A stretch of 64,000 bases of DNA from positions 124,001 to 188,000 of the forward strand of contig CAWKCV010000006.1 of assembly GCA_963848205.1 (NCBI GenBank). The letters are read 5' to 3'. This DNA comes from BOG-908 sp963848205 (GTDB lineage Bacteria; Pseudomonadota; Alphaproteobacteria; Acetobacterales; Acetobacteraceae). The position numbers and the translations under genes were made by a program. Positions 49,606 to 58,742 of the stretch are shown here, one piece after another (within the stretch, counting starts at the first letter, position 1; every line of letters starts with the position of its first letter). The notes under the pieces were generated by a model. That model ran no database searches. It was not told the origin of the DNA and worked only from the letters and a program-made list of their open reading frames with translations.

Positions 49606-51564
49606 ATGAGCGCTGAACCACGCCTGAGCCCCGCCACGGGCCCGCTCGCCCGACCGGCGACCCCCCTGCTCGACCGGATCGACGTGCCGGCCGACATGCG
49701 CAACCTGTCCGATGAGCAGTTGCGTCAGGTCGCCGACGAGCTGCGCGCCGAGACGGTGGACGCGGTCAGCACCACCGGCGGCCATCTGGGTGCCTCGCTG
49801 GGCGTGGTCGAGCTGACGGTGGCGTTACATGCGGTGTTCGACGCGCCCGCCGACAAGATCATCTGGGATGTGGGCCACCAGGCCTATCCGCACAAAATCC
49901 TCACCGGCCGGCGCGCCCGCATCCGCACGCTGCGCCAGGCGCACGGCCTGTCCGGCTTCACCAGGCGCAGCGAGAGCGAATACGACCCGTTCGGCGCCGC
50001 CCACAGCTCCACCTCAATCTCGGCAGGCCTCGGCTTTGCGGTCGCCAACGAGCTGCAGGGGCACCCCGAGCGCCACGTGATCGCGGTGATCGGCGACGGC
50101 GCGATCAGCGCCGGCATGGCCTACGAGGCGATGAACAACGCCGGCGCCCGCAAGAGCCGCCTGATCGTCGTGCTCAACGATAACGAGATGTCGATTGCGC
50201 CGCCGGTGGGGGCGATGAGCGCCTATCTCTCTCGCCTGATGAGCTCGCGCAGCTTCCTCTCGCTGCGCGAAGTGGCCGGAAAGATGGCGCGCCACTTCCC
50301 CTGGGGCCTGGAGCGCACGGTCAAGCGTGCCGAGGAATACGCGCGCGGCCTGGTCACCGGCGGCACGCTCTTCGAGGAGATGGGCTTCTACTATATCGGC
50401 CCGATCGACGGCCATAACATGGACCATCTGCTGCCCGTCCTGCGCAATCTGCGCGACGCGGAGGCCAACGGCCCGATCCTGCTGCACGTGATCACCGAGA
50501 AAGGCCACGGCTACGCGCCGGCTGAGGCCACCGCCGACAAGCTGCACGCGGTCGCCAAGTTCAACGTCGTCACCGGCGAACAGGTCAAGGCGCAACCCGG
50601 CGCGCCGACCTACACCAAGGTGTTCGCCGACGCGCTGGTGGCCGAAGCCGAGCGCAACGACAAGATCGTGGCGATCACCGCCGCCATGCCGTCCGGCACC
50701 GGGCTCGACAAGTTCGAAAAGAAATTTCCCGCCCGCTTCTTCGACGTGGGCATCGCCGAACAGCACGCCGTCACCTTCGCCGCCGCCATGGCCGCCGAGG
50801 GCATGATCCCGTTTGCCGCGATCTACTCCACCTTCCTGCAGCGCGCCTACGACCAGGTGGTGCACGACGTGGTGCTGCAGAACCTGCCCGTCCGCTTCGC
50901 CATCGACCGTGCCGGCCTGGTCGGCAATGACGGCGCCACCCATGCGGGCAGCTTCGACCTGTCCTATCTCGGCTGCCTTCCCGGCATCGTGCTGATGGCG
51001 CCGTCCGACGAGGCCGAACTCGTCCACATGATCGCCACCTCCGCCGCCCTCGGCGATTGCGCGTCCGCTGTGCGCTACCCGCGCGGCGAGGGCACCGGCA
51101 TCGCATTGCCGGCGCGTGGCGAGATCCTGCCCATCGGCCGCGGCCGCATCCTGCGCGAAGGCGGACGCATCGCCATCCTCAGCCTCGGCACCCGGCTGGC
51201 CGAGGCGCTGCAGGCGGCCGAGTCGCTGGCCGCGCGCGGGCTGCCGACCACCGTCGCCGACGCGCGGTTCGCCAAGCCGATCGACACCGCCCTGCTCGAA
51301 CAGCTGGCCCGCGACCATGAGGTGCTGATCACCATCGAGGAAGCATCGATCGGCGGTTTCTCCGCCCAGGTGAGCCATCATCTGCTGCAAGGCGGGTTCC
51401 TCGACGGTGGCTTGCGCTACCGCCCGATGATCCTTCCGGACCGTTTCATCGACCATGCAAGCCCGGCCGCTCAGATCGTGGAAGCGGGCCTGGACGCGAA
51501 AGCCATCGTACGCACGGTGCTGGGTGCGCTCGGGCGCGACGTGCGCGAAGCGGTGAACCTGTGA
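49606..51564 (+). CDS. dxs: 1-deoxy-D-xylulose-5-phosphate synthase
   Basis: About 652 residues with the DXS pattern: TTGGHLGASLGVVELTVALH, WDVGHQAYPHKILTGR, the TPP motif VIGDGAISAGMAYEAMNNAG, FDVGIAEQHAVTFAAAMA, YSTFLQRAYDQVVHDV and GNDGATHAGSFD. It makes DXP from pyruvate and glyceraldehyde-3-phosphate, the entry of the MEP pathway. ATG 49606 is chosen, with GAGGAG 13 bases upstream; ATG 49585 is possible. Its stop overlaps the hpnM start (GTGA). Confidence 0.95.
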   Translation: MSAEPRLSPATGPLARPATPLLDRIDVPADMRNLSDEQLRQVADELRAETVDAVSTTGGHLGASLGVVELTVALHAVFDAPADKIIWDVGHQAYPHKILTGRRARIRTLRQAHGLSGFTRRSESEYDPFGAAHSSTSISAGLGFAVANELQGHPERHVIAVIGDGAISAGMAYEAMNNAGARKSRLIVVLNDNEMSIAPPVGAMSAYLSRLMSSRSFLSLREVAGKMARHFPWGLERTVKRAEEYARGLVTGGTLFEEMGFYYIGPIDGHNMDHLLPVLRNLRDAEANGPILLHVITEKGHGYAPAEATADKLHAVAKFNVVTGEQVKAQPGAPTYTKVFADALVAEAERNDKIVAITAAMPSGTGLDKFEKKFPARFFDVGIAEQHAVTFAAAMAAEGMIPFAAIYSTFLQRAYDQVVHDVVLQNLPVRFAIDRAGLVGNDGATHAGSFDLSYLGCLPGIVLMAPSDEAELVHMIATSAALGDCASAVRYPRGEGTGIALPARGEILPIGRGRILREGGRIAILSLGTRLAEALQAAESLAARGLPTTVADARFAKPIDTALLEQLARDHEVLITIEEASIGGFSAQVSHHLLQGGFLDGGLRYRPMILPDRFIDHASPAAQIVEAGLDAKAIVRTVLGALGRDVREAVNL

Positions 51565-52163
51565 GGACCGCGGTTGCGGCTGCGTGTCTGCTGCTTGCGG
51601 CCGGATCGGCCAGCGCGCAGGCAGGCGACCCGTCCACCCCGGTGCAGGCGCTGGACCAGGCGCTTGCTGCCGCGATGAAGAGCGGCAGCCAACCGTTCCC
51701 GACACGCTACGCCGCCTTGGCACCAGTGGTCGACCGCACCTTCGACCTGCCGCAGATACTGCAGACCGTCGTTGGGCTGCGCTGGACCAGCATACCGGCG
51801 CCGCAGCAGCAGAAGCTGCTGGCCACGTTCCGCGCTTATACGATCGCGTCCTACGCCAGTAATTTCAATTCCGACTCGGGCGACACGATTAAGCTGCTGC
51901 CCGAGACGCGCACCGTGGGCGCGGACCGGGTAGTGGAGACGCAGATCGTGCCCAAGGCCGGCGATGCGATCAGGATCGATTACGTCATGCGCCAGGGCGC
52001 GTCCGGCTGGCATGCGATCGATGTGCTCGAGCAGGCCACCATCAGCCAGGCGGCGGTGCAGCGCTCAGATTTCCGCAGCCTGCTCGCCGGCGGCCCGGAC
52101 AAGCTGATCGCCAGCCTGCAAGCCAAGATCGACACGATGTCGGGTGGCACCATCAAACCGTGA
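51561..52163 (+). CDS. hpnM: Hopanoid-associated MlaC/Ttg2D-like protein HpnM
   Basis: A 200-residue exported protein: signal peptide MRTAVAAACLLLAAGSASAQ (initiated at GTG 51561), then a MlaC/Ttg2-type fold with AALAPVVDRTFDLPQILQTV, PQQQKLLATFRAYTIASYAS, TQIVPKAGDAIRIDYVM and GWHAIDVLEQATISQAAVQR. MlaC relatives carry phospholipids across the periplasm, and HpnM is thought to do so for hopanoids. The GTGA overlaps with dxs before it and hpnI after it place it firmly in this operon. Confidence 0.88.
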   Translation: MRTAVAAACLLLAAGSASAQAGDPSTPVQALDQALAAAMKSGSQPFPTRYAALAPVVDRTFDLPQILQTVVGLRWTSIPAPQQQKLLATFRAYTIASYASNFNSDSGDTIKLLPETRTVGADRVVETQIVPKAGDAIRIDYVMRQGASGWHAIDVLEQATISQAAVQRSDFRSLLAGGPDKLIASLQAKIDTMSGGTIKP

Positions 52164-53326
52164 CCGATGTGGTGCCTTGTGTGCCGGTGCTGATAACAGC
52201 GGCGATCACCGTGGCGGGTTTCGTTCAAGCGGCCGCCGGCTGGGAAGCCGTACGCCGTTTCAGAGGCAAGCCGGCCTCGCGCGGCCCGCGTCCGGCGATC
52301 ACGGTGCTCAAACCGCTGCATGGCGATGAACCGATGCTCGAAGCCGCACTCGCCAGCTTCTGCGCGCAGGACTATCCGGAATTCCAGATCGTCTTCGGCG
52401 TGCAATCCGCCCAGGACAGCGCCATCCCTGTCGTCGACCGGCTACGCGCCCGCTTTCCCGATCTGGTCATGGAACTGGTCGTCGATCCGACGTCGCATGG
52501 GCTGAACCGCAAGATCGCCAACTTGATCAACATGTTCCCGTCCGCCCGGCACAACACGCTGGTGATCTCGGACAGCGACATGCACGCGGCGCCCGACTAC
52601 CTCGCCCAGGTCGCCGACGCCCTTTGCGTGCCCGGCACCGGCCTGGTGACTACCCTCTACACCGGCCTTCCCGCACAGGGCGGCCTGGCTGGCCAGCTCG
52701 GCGCCTCCTACATCACCCAAAGCTTCGCGGCGGGCGCCCTGATGGCGCGCGGCCTCGGCCGGCAGGACTGCATGGGCGCCACGATGGCGCTCACCCGCGA
52801 AACCCTGCTGCGTATCGGCGGACTGCCCGTGCTCTCGTCCTTCGTGGCCGACGATGCGGTGCTCGGCGCCCGCGTGCGCGAACTCGGCAAGCATGTGGCC
52901 CTGGCCCATTGCGTGCCGGCCACCACGGTCGGCGAGACGTCGCTGGCGGCCCTGTTCCGCCACGAGCTTCGCTGGGCGCGCACCATACGCGCCGTCGAGC
53001 CGCTCGGGTTTGCAGTCTCCGTCATCCAGTTTCCCGCCTTCTGGGCGCTACTGACGCTCGTCATGTCCGGCGGCGCCGCATGGGCGTTCGGGCTGTGGCT
53101 GGCGGCGATAACCTGGCGCGGCATGCTCGGCCGCTCGGTCGAGCGTGCCATGGGCGGCGCGCGCACGCCTTTGTGGCTGCCTGCCGTGCGCGACGTGCTC
53201 TCCATGGCGGTGTTGCTGAGTGCCTATATGGGGGCGGAGGTCGCGTGGCGCGGGCATGTGCTTACCACGCGCGAGGATACACATTTTGCAGCCGGCCGCG
53301 TGCTCCTTGCACCACGCCGAGGATAG
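52160..53326 (+). CDS. hpnI: Hopanoid glycosyltransferase HpnI
   Basis: A 388-residue GT2 protein of the ceramide glucosyltransferase-like group: an N-terminal helix, AITVLKPLHGDEPMLEAAL, QDYPEFQIVFGVQ, LVISDSDMHAAPDYL (DxD), GQDCMG-type acceptor region LGRQDCMGATMALTRE and the HELRWARTIRAVEP block (the Q/RxxRW equivalent), then C-terminal helices. HpnI adds N-acetylglucosamine to bacteriohopanetetrol. Its start overlaps the hpnM stop (GTGA) and hpnJ follows. HpnK, the deacetylase between HpnI and HpnJ in the pathway, is not found here. Confidence 0.9.
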   Translation: MTDVVPCVPVLITAAITVAGFVQAAAGWEAVRRFRGKPASRGPRPAITVLKPLHGDEPMLEAALASFCAQDYPEFQIVFGVQSAQDSAIPVVDRLRARFPDLVMELVVDPTSHGLNRKIANLINMFPSARHNTLVISDSDMHAAPDYLAQVADALCVPGTGLVTTLYTGLPAQGGLAGQLGASYITQSFAAGALMARGLGRQDCMGATMALTRETLLRIGGLPVLSSFVADDAVLGARVRELGKHVALAHCVPATTVGETSLAALFRHELRWARTIRAVEPLGFAVSVIQFPAFWALLTLVMSGGAAWAFGLWLAAITWRGMLGRSVERAMGGARTPLWLPAVRDVLSMAVLLSAYMGAEVAWRGHVLTTREDTHFAAGRVLLAPRRG

Positions 53327-53332
53327 TACGCG

Positions 53333-54763
53333 ATGATGAAAACATTGTTTCTGCAGCCGCCGAGCTTCGACGGTTTCGATGGCGGCGCCGGTTCGCGCTA
53401 CCAGGCCAAGCGCGAGATCAAGAGCTTCTGGTATCCCACCTGGCTGGCTCAGCCTGCAGCACTCGTGCCCGGCAGCAAGCTCATCGACAGCCCGCCCGCG
53501 CGCACCTCGCTCGAGACGGTGACGCAAGCCGCACGCGAGCACGACCTCGTCGTCATGCATACCAGCACGCCGAGCTTCGCCAGCGATGTGAAGGTGGCCG
53601 CCGCGCTGAAGACGGCCAAGCCCAGCCTGAAAATCGGCATGGTGGGCGCCAAGGTCGCCGTGCAGCCCAAGGAGAGCATGGAGGCCAGCGCCGGCATCAT
53701 CGATTTCGTCGCCCGCAACGAGTTCGACTTCACCATCAAGGAGGTCGCCGAAGACCGGCCCTGGTCCGGCATCGACGGCATCACCTGGCGCGACCCGAAC
53801 GGCACGCTCGTCCACAACAAGGAACGCGCAACGCTGGAGGACATGGACAGCCTCCCGTTCGTGACCGACGTGTACAAGCGCGACCTGCACATCGAAGACT
53901 ATTTCATCGGCTATCTGCTGCACCCTTACATCAGCTTCTACACTGGCCGCGGCTGCAAATCTCATTGCACGTTCTGCCTGTGGCCGCAGACCGTCGGCGG
54001 GCACCGCTACCGCGTCCGCAGCCCGCAGAACGTCGCCGCCGAAATCGCCCAATGCATGAAGATGTTCCCGCAGGTGCGCGAATATTTCTTCGACGACGAC
54101 ACGTTCACCGACGACCTGCCGCGTGCCGAAGCGATCGCGCGGGAGTTGGGCAAACTTGGCGTCACCTGGTCGTGCAACGCAAAAGCCAACGTGCCGCGCG
54201 AGACCCTGAAGGTGCTCAAGGATAATGGTTTGCGCCTGCTGCTCGTCGGCTATGAAAGCGGCAACCAACAGATATTGCACAACATCAAGAAAGGCATGCG
54301 CATCGACGTCGCACGCCGCTTCACCAAGGATTGCCACGAGCTCGGCATCAAGATCCACGGCACGTTTATCCTGGGTCTGCCCGGCGAAAGCCAGGAGACT
54401 ATTCAGGAAACCATCAAGTTCGCCACCGACATCAATCCGCACACCATCCAGGTGTCGCTGGCCGCGCCGTATCCCGGCACGTTCCTCTACAAGCAGGCGA
54501 TGGAGAATGGTTGGCTCGACGTGAAGAATGCCGAGCTGATCGACGACCATGGAATCCAGATCGCGCCGCTGACTTACCCTCATCTCGCCCATACCGAGAT
54601 TTTCGACAACGTCGAGACCTTCTATAAGAAGTTCTATTTCCGCGCACCGAAGATCGCGTCGATCGTGGGCGAAATGCTGGGCAGCCGGCAGATGATGGTG
54701 CGGCGCTTGCGGGAAGGAGTGGAGTTTTTCCAGTTCCTGAGAGATCGGCATACGGTTGCGTAG
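53333..54763 (+). CDS. hpnJ: Hopanoid radical SAM protein HpnJ
   Basis: A 476-residue protein. The N-terminal part (residues 1-160) is B12-binding-like, with FLQPPSFDGFDGGAGSRYQ near the start. The radical SAM core has Cys208, Cys212 and Cys215 in GRGCKSHCTFC, followed by FFDDDTFTDD, LLLVGYESGNQQIL and GTFILGLPGES. HpnJ contracts the glucosamine ring of BHT-glucosamine to the cyclitol ether. The first ATG (53333) is immediately followed by a second. This is the last gene of the dxs-hpnM-hpnI-hpnJ run; a full palindromic repeat begins at its stop. Confidence 0.92.
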   Translation: MMKTLFLQPPSFDGFDGGAGSRYQAKREIKSFWYPTWLAQPAALVPGSKLIDSPPARTSLETVTQAAREHDLVVMHTSTPSFASDVKVAAALKTAKPSLKIGMVGAKVAVQPKESMEASAGIIDFVARNEFDFTIKEVAEDRPWSGIDGITWRDPNGTLVHNKERATLEDMDSLPFVTDVYKRDLHIEDYFIGYLLHPYISFYTGRGCKSHCTFCLWPQTVGGHRYRVRSPQNVAAEIAQCMKMFPQVREYFFDDDTFTDDLPRAEAIARELGKLGVTWSCNAKANVPRETLKVLKDNGLRLLLVGYESGNQQILHNIKKGMRIDVARRFTKDCHELGIKIHGTFILGLPGESQETIQETIKFATDINPHTIQVSLAAPYPGTFLYKQAMENGWLDVKNAELIDDHGIQIAPLTYPHLAHTEIFDNVETFYKKFYFRAPKIASIVGEMLGSRQMMVRRLREGVEFFQFLRDRHTVA

Positions 54764-54894
54764 AAAGGAAGCGGTTCTTCTTCGAAGAAAAGAACCAAAC
54801 AAGACTTTTGCTTTCTGGCCACGTCGTTTTCAGCAGACCATGGCCATGAGCGGAAGTTTTTTGGTCCTTTCATGAAAAAGGACTGCTTTCTTCC
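54764..54894. repeat. Intergenic palindromic repeat, both arms
   Basis: The left arm (54764-54812) has the hairpin GGTTCTTCTTCGAAGAAAAG; the right arm (54849-54894) has GTCCTTTCATGAAAAAGGAC. The core is unlike GCTGTCGCG. It lies between hpnJ and dapD and begins one base after the hpnJ stop. Confidence 0.85.
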
Positions 54895-54907
54895 TGTAAA
54901 GACGCAG

Positions 54908-55732
54908 ATGTCCATCGAATCACTACGCACCGCCATCGAACATCTCTGGGCGAATCGTGACGGACCAACCCTCGATCGCGCCCCGATCGACGACGTGCTC
55001 GACCGTCTGGGCCAAGGCCATCTGCGCGTCGCCGAGCCGAGCCCGCAAGGCTGGGTCACCCACGCTTGGCTGAAACAGGCGGTGCTGCTCTCGTTCCGCC
55101 TCAATCAGAGCATACCGATGGAGGGTATTGGCGGCGCCCCGTCGTTCGACAAGGTGCCGATGAAGACGCAAGGCTGGGGTCAGGCGGCATTCGCACAGGC
55201 CGGCTTTCGGTCGGTGCCCGGCGCGATCGTCCGCCGGTCCGCCTATGTGGCACCCGGCGTGGTGTTGATGCCGTGCTTCATCAATGTCGGCGCGCGTGTT
55301 GGCGAGGGCACGATGATCGACACCTGGTCGACGGTGGGCAGTTGTGCGCAGGTCGGCGCAAACTGCCATATCAGCGGCGGCGTGGGCCTGGGCGGCGTGC
55401 TCGAGCCGTTGCAGGCCAGCCCGGTCATCATCGAGGACGATTGTTTCATTGGCGCGCGGTCCGAGGTGGCCGAAGGCGTGATCGTCGAACGTGGCGCGGT
55501 GATCTCGATGGGCGTGTTCCTCGGCGCTTCAACACGCATCGTGGACCGGCAAACCGGCGAGGTGTTCCGCGGCCGTGTGCCGGCCTACTCCGTCATCGTG
55601 CCGGGCGCGCTGCCCGGCCGTCCGTTACCGGACGGCTCGCCCGGCCCGTCTCTGGCCTGCGCGGTGATCGTCAAGCGGGTGGACGCGCAGACGAGAGCCA
55701 AGACGGCCGTCAACGACCTTCTGCGCGACTGA
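54908..55732 (+). CDS. dapD: 2,3,4,5-tetrahydropyridine-2,6-dicarboxylate N-succinyltransferase
   Basis: A 274-residue left-handed beta-helix acyltransferase with the hexapeptide pattern (AYVAPGVVLMPCFINVGARV, TMIDTWSTVGSCAQVGANCH, HISGGVGLGGVLEP) and SFDKVPMK before it, as in DapD. It succinylates tetrahydrodipicolinate in the lysine/meso-diaminopimelate pathway, feeding peptidoglycan and lysine. ATG 54908 is used; no other dap gene is adjacent. Confidence 0.94.
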   Translation: MSIESLRTAIEHLWANRDGPTLDRAPIDDVLDRLGQGHLRVAEPSPQGWVTHAWLKQAVLLSFRLNQSIPMEGIGGAPSFDKVPMKTQGWGQAAFAQAGFRSVPGAIVRRSAYVAPGVVLMPCFINVGARVGEGTMIDTWSTVGSCAQVGANCHISGGVGLGGVLEPLQASPVIIEDDCFIGARSEVAEGVIVERGAVISMGVFLGASTRIVDRQTGEVFRGRVPAYSVIVPGALPGRPLPDGSPGPSLACAVIVKRVDAQTRAKTAVNDLLRD

Positions 55733-55868
55733 ACTCACGGCCGGCAGATGCAAGCCGGCGCGACACAGCTTCACGCAATCGTTTTAAGCCCGCTGTTCCC
55801 CCCCACACGATGGCTGTATAGCGCCCGGCAAGGTGCGGCCACCTGGCGGCACCCGGCTGGAGGTGTGC

Positions 55869-57176
55869 GTGCGTATTGCGATGATCGGCGGGGGCTATGT
55901 GGGCCTGGTGTCAGGCGCCTGCTTTGCCGAACTGGGCAACGATGTGGCCGTGGTGGAGGTCGACGCCGCCAAGCTGACCAGCCTGCGCGAAGGCGGCATT
56001 CCCATCTACGAGCCCGGCTTGCAGCCGTTGGTGGCCGACAACGCACGTGCCGGGCGCCTCGCGTTCGGCGACGATATTGCGTCGGCAGTAGCGGGCGCGG
56101 AAGCGGTATTCATCGCGGTCGGCACGCCGACGCGCCGCGGAGACGGTCACGCCGACCTCTCCTATGTGTTCGCCGCCGTCGAGCAGGTGGCCCGCGTGCT
56201 GACCGGCTATACGGTCATCGTCACCAAATCGACCGTGCCCGTCGGCACCGGCCGGCGCATCAAGGAAATCCTCGCCAGCGTGCGGCCCGATCTGGAAGTG
56301 GACGTCGCGTCCAACCCGGAATTCCTGCGCGAAGGCAGCGCCATCCCGGATTTCATGCGGCCCGACCGCGTGGTGATCGGGGTGGAGACGGAGCGCGCCC
56401 GCGAGGTGCTGCGCCAGCTCTACCGGCCGCTTTATCTCATCGAGGCGCCGATCCTGTTTACCAATCTGGAAACCGCCGAGCTGGTAAAGTATGCGGCGAA
56501 CTCCTTCCTGGCGATGAAAGTCACGTTCATCAACGAAATGGCCGACATTTGCGAACGCGCCGGCGCCGACGTGCACGACGTCGCGCGCGGCATCGGGCTC
56601 GATGGGCGGATCGGGCGTAAATTCCTGCATCCAGGCCCCGGTTTCGGCGGCTCGTGCTTCCCCAAGGACACGCTGGCGATGGTCCGCATCGCGCAGGACC
56701 ACGGCACGCCGTCGCGCCTGATCGAGGCGGTGGTGGCCGTCAACGACGCACGCAAGGCAAGCATGGCGGCGCGCGTGATCCAGGCGGCCGGCGGATCGGT
56801 CCGCGGCAAGACGGTCGCTATCTTCGGCCTCACCTTCAAGCCTGAAACCGACGACATGCGCGATGCGCCGAGCATCCCCATCGTCGGCCGTCTGGCAGAA
56901 GATGGCGCAATCATTCGCGCGTTCGATCCCGCGGGCATGGAGCAGGCCCGACCGATGCTGCCGGCCAGTGTCATCTATTGCGACAGCGCGCTCGATGCGG
57001 CGCAGGGTGCCGATCTTCTCGTTGTCGTGACTGAATGGAACGAATTCCGCGCGATCGCTCCGGAGCGGCTGCGCGAGGCGATGCGCGGCGATCTGCTGGT
57101 CGATCTGCGCAACATGTATGAGAAATCCGGCATGCAGGCCGCCGGCTTCCGCTACCAAAGTATCGGCCGGCCCTGA
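55869..57176 (+). CDS. ugd: UDP-glucose 6-dehydrogenase
   Basis: A 435-residue enzyme: Rossmann motif IAMIGGGYVGLVSGACFAEL (4-23), IYEPGLQPLV, FIAVGTPTRRGDGHADLSYV, VTKSTVPVGTG, SNPEFLREGSAI, Lys207 in ETAELVKYAANSFLA, catalytic Cys263 in GFGGSCFPKDT and FGLTFKPETDDMRDAPS. It oxidises UDP-glucose to UDP-glucuronate for acidic polysaccharides. The start is GTG 55869 with GGAGG five bases upstream. Its stop is interleaved with the next ATG (TGATG), coupling it to the GH5-like gene. Confidence 0.95.
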   Translation: MRIAMIGGGYVGLVSGACFAELGNDVAVVEVDAAKLTSLREGGIPIYEPGLQPLVADNARAGRLAFGDDIASAVAGAEAVFIAVGTPTRRGDGHADLSYVFAAVEQVARVLTGYTVIVTKSTVPVGTGRRIKEILASVRPDLEVDVASNPEFLREGSAIPDFMRPDRVVIGVETERAREVLRQLYRPLYLIEAPILFTNLETAELVKYAANSFLAMKVTFINEMADICERAGADVHDVARGIGLDGRIGRKFLHPGPGFGGSCFPKDTLAMVRIAQDHGTPSRLIEAVVAVNDARKASMAARVIQAAGGSVRGKTVAIFGLTFKPETDDMRDAPSIPIVGRLAEDGAIIRAFDPAGMEQARPMLPASVIYCDSALDAAQGADLLVVVTEWNEFRAIAPERLREAMRGDLLVDLRNMYEKSGMQAAGFRYQSIGRP

Positions 57177-58681
57177 TGCGGCTGGCTGCTCTGCGGTGCC
57201 TGTGGGCGGTGTGTCTGGCGTTGGGACTCAACGGTGCCGCACACGCACAAAGTGCGTTGGCGCCGAGCTTCACGCCGATGGCCGACGAGCCCGACCCGCG
57301 GGACTTCGTGGCACGCTCGGATTCGCAGCTGACGCTGCTGGGCAACGGATTCCGCTTCGGCGGCGTGGAAATCGCCTGGTTGGGAATACGACAGGATCCA
57401 GGCGCACCGCCGCGCCGGCCGACGCGCTTCGAGGTGAAGGACGCTTTCCAGACGGCACAGGCGATGGGCGCCACCGTCGTGCGCGCCCCCGGCTTGCTGG
57501 ACACCGCCGGCTGCCCGCTTTGCCTGGAAACCGCACCGCGCCAATTGAGCGAGCCGGCCTTCGCGCAGGCGGACATGGTTCTCGACATCGCACGCGATCT
57601 CGGCATCAAGCTGATCCTGCCGCTGGCAGACAGCGGACGGGACTGTTCCGGTGCCGATGCAAACGGCGCGATCTGCGGCACGTCGCGCCTGCTCGGCTCG
57701 ACCGTCCCGCACGATTTCTTCTACGAAACGCGATTTCGCGCCGATTTCCTGGGTCGCGTGGGGCAAATCCTGCAGCACCGGAACAGCATCAACGGCACGC
57801 CATACCGCAACGATCCCACGATCCTTGCCTGGGAGGCTTGCGAGTCCTGCGCCGAGGCGGGTGGCGGCGCCTTGGTGTCGGCGTGGACTGAACAGCTTGG
57901 CGTCTTCATCAAGCAGATCGACAAGCATCATCTGTTCGAAAGCGGTGCGTTCGCCGGCCATATCGGCCCTGGTGCGAAGGAGGCAGCCAACCCAACGGTC
58001 TATGCCACGGCTTCCGTGGACATCGTGGGCGACCGGCTCGTGCTGACAGGCGACCCGCAGGCAGGCCGCGGCGTGCTCGGGCAGACCGTGGATGGGGTCG
58101 TCAAATCCGGCCACGCCTATGTGCTGGACAATTTCGGCTGGAGCCCGTCGAGCTGGAAATCGCTCGACGATCTCGATACCTGGCTGAGTGCGATGGCGCA
58201 CGAGCGAAGCCTGGCCGGCGCCATAACCGGCGACCTGCAGAGCCATGCGGACCAGGGCGGATATCTTCCTGCGCCGCGGGAGAGCGCCAGCCAGCCTGCC
58301 GGCTTATATTTTCCGGGGACCGACACAGCCGACATGACAATGCCCGTCATGCGCGAACGCGACCGGGCGCTACGACGGTTCAATTACGACATGGCCGACG
58401 TGACGGCGACGCCCACCTATCTGCTGGCGTCCAAACCGGAAATCCTCAGCGTGCAAGGCGGCCATGTGGTATGGCGCGGTTCGGCGGGTGCCGCGAGCTA
58501 CACGATCGAACGGTCTCTGGATCCAGGCCAGCCCGGAAGCTGGGTGGTGGTCTGCGATGCCTGCACGGCGCCAGGCAGTTTCGACGACGCGCATTTCGTC
58601 AACAATGCGTGGTATCGGGTGATGCCGCTCAACATCAACGGCCATAAATCGTCGCCGTCCGATGCGGTGCAGGCGAAATGA
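57176..58681 (+). CDS. Exported GH5-like protein lacking the usual catalytic glutamates
   Basis: A 501-residue protein with a signal peptide (1-24). The barrel follows GH5 mannanase-type enzymes (GATVVRAPG, NDPTILAWE at 212-220, HAYVLDNFGW at 313-322). The expected acid/base motif WELANE reads WEACES (219-224), and the expected nucleophile motif LEEFG reads LDNFG (317-321). Both catalytic Glu thus appear replaced, which suggests a glycan-binding or scaffolding role. The region after about residue 400 may be a beta-sandwich (VQGGHVVWRGSAGAASYTIE). It overlaps ugd by one base, suggesting a role with the glucuronate-containing polysaccharide. The alignment is by eye. Confidence 0.65.
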   Translation: MRLAALRCLWAVCLALGLNGAAHAQSALAPSFTPMADEPDPRDFVARSDSQLTLLGNGFRFGGVEIAWLGIRQDPGAPPRRPTRFEVKDAFQTAQAMGATVVRAPGLLDTAGCPLCLETAPRQLSEPAFAQADMVLDIARDLGIKLILPLADSGRDCSGADANGAICGTSRLLGSTVPHDFFYETRFRADFLGRVGQILQHRNSINGTPYRNDPTILAWEACESCAEAGGGALVSAWTEQLGVFIKQIDKHHLFESGAFAGHIGPGAKEAANPTVYATASVDIVGDRLVLTGDPQAGRGVLGQTVDGVVKSGHAYVLDNFGWSPSSWKSLDDLDTWLSAMAHERSLAGAITGDLQSHADQGGYLPAPRESASQPAGLYFPGTDTADMTMPVMRERDRALRRFNYDMADVTATPTYLLASKPEILSVQGGHVVWRGSAGAASYTIERSLDPGQPGSWVVVCDACTAPGSFDDAHFVNNAWYRVMPLNINGHKSSPSDAVQAK

Positions 58682-58742
58682 CACTGGCCGATGTCATTGC
58701 GGCAGGAGCCGAAACTTCGCGCTGGGTCCACTTGGAGCATTC

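Noticed and set aside
44144..54802. Several open frames of 400-590 codons opposite aroA, dxs and hpnJ
   Set aside because: All lie exactly over well-identified genes, show Arg/Gly/His-rich shadow composition and have no plausible start sites or motifs.
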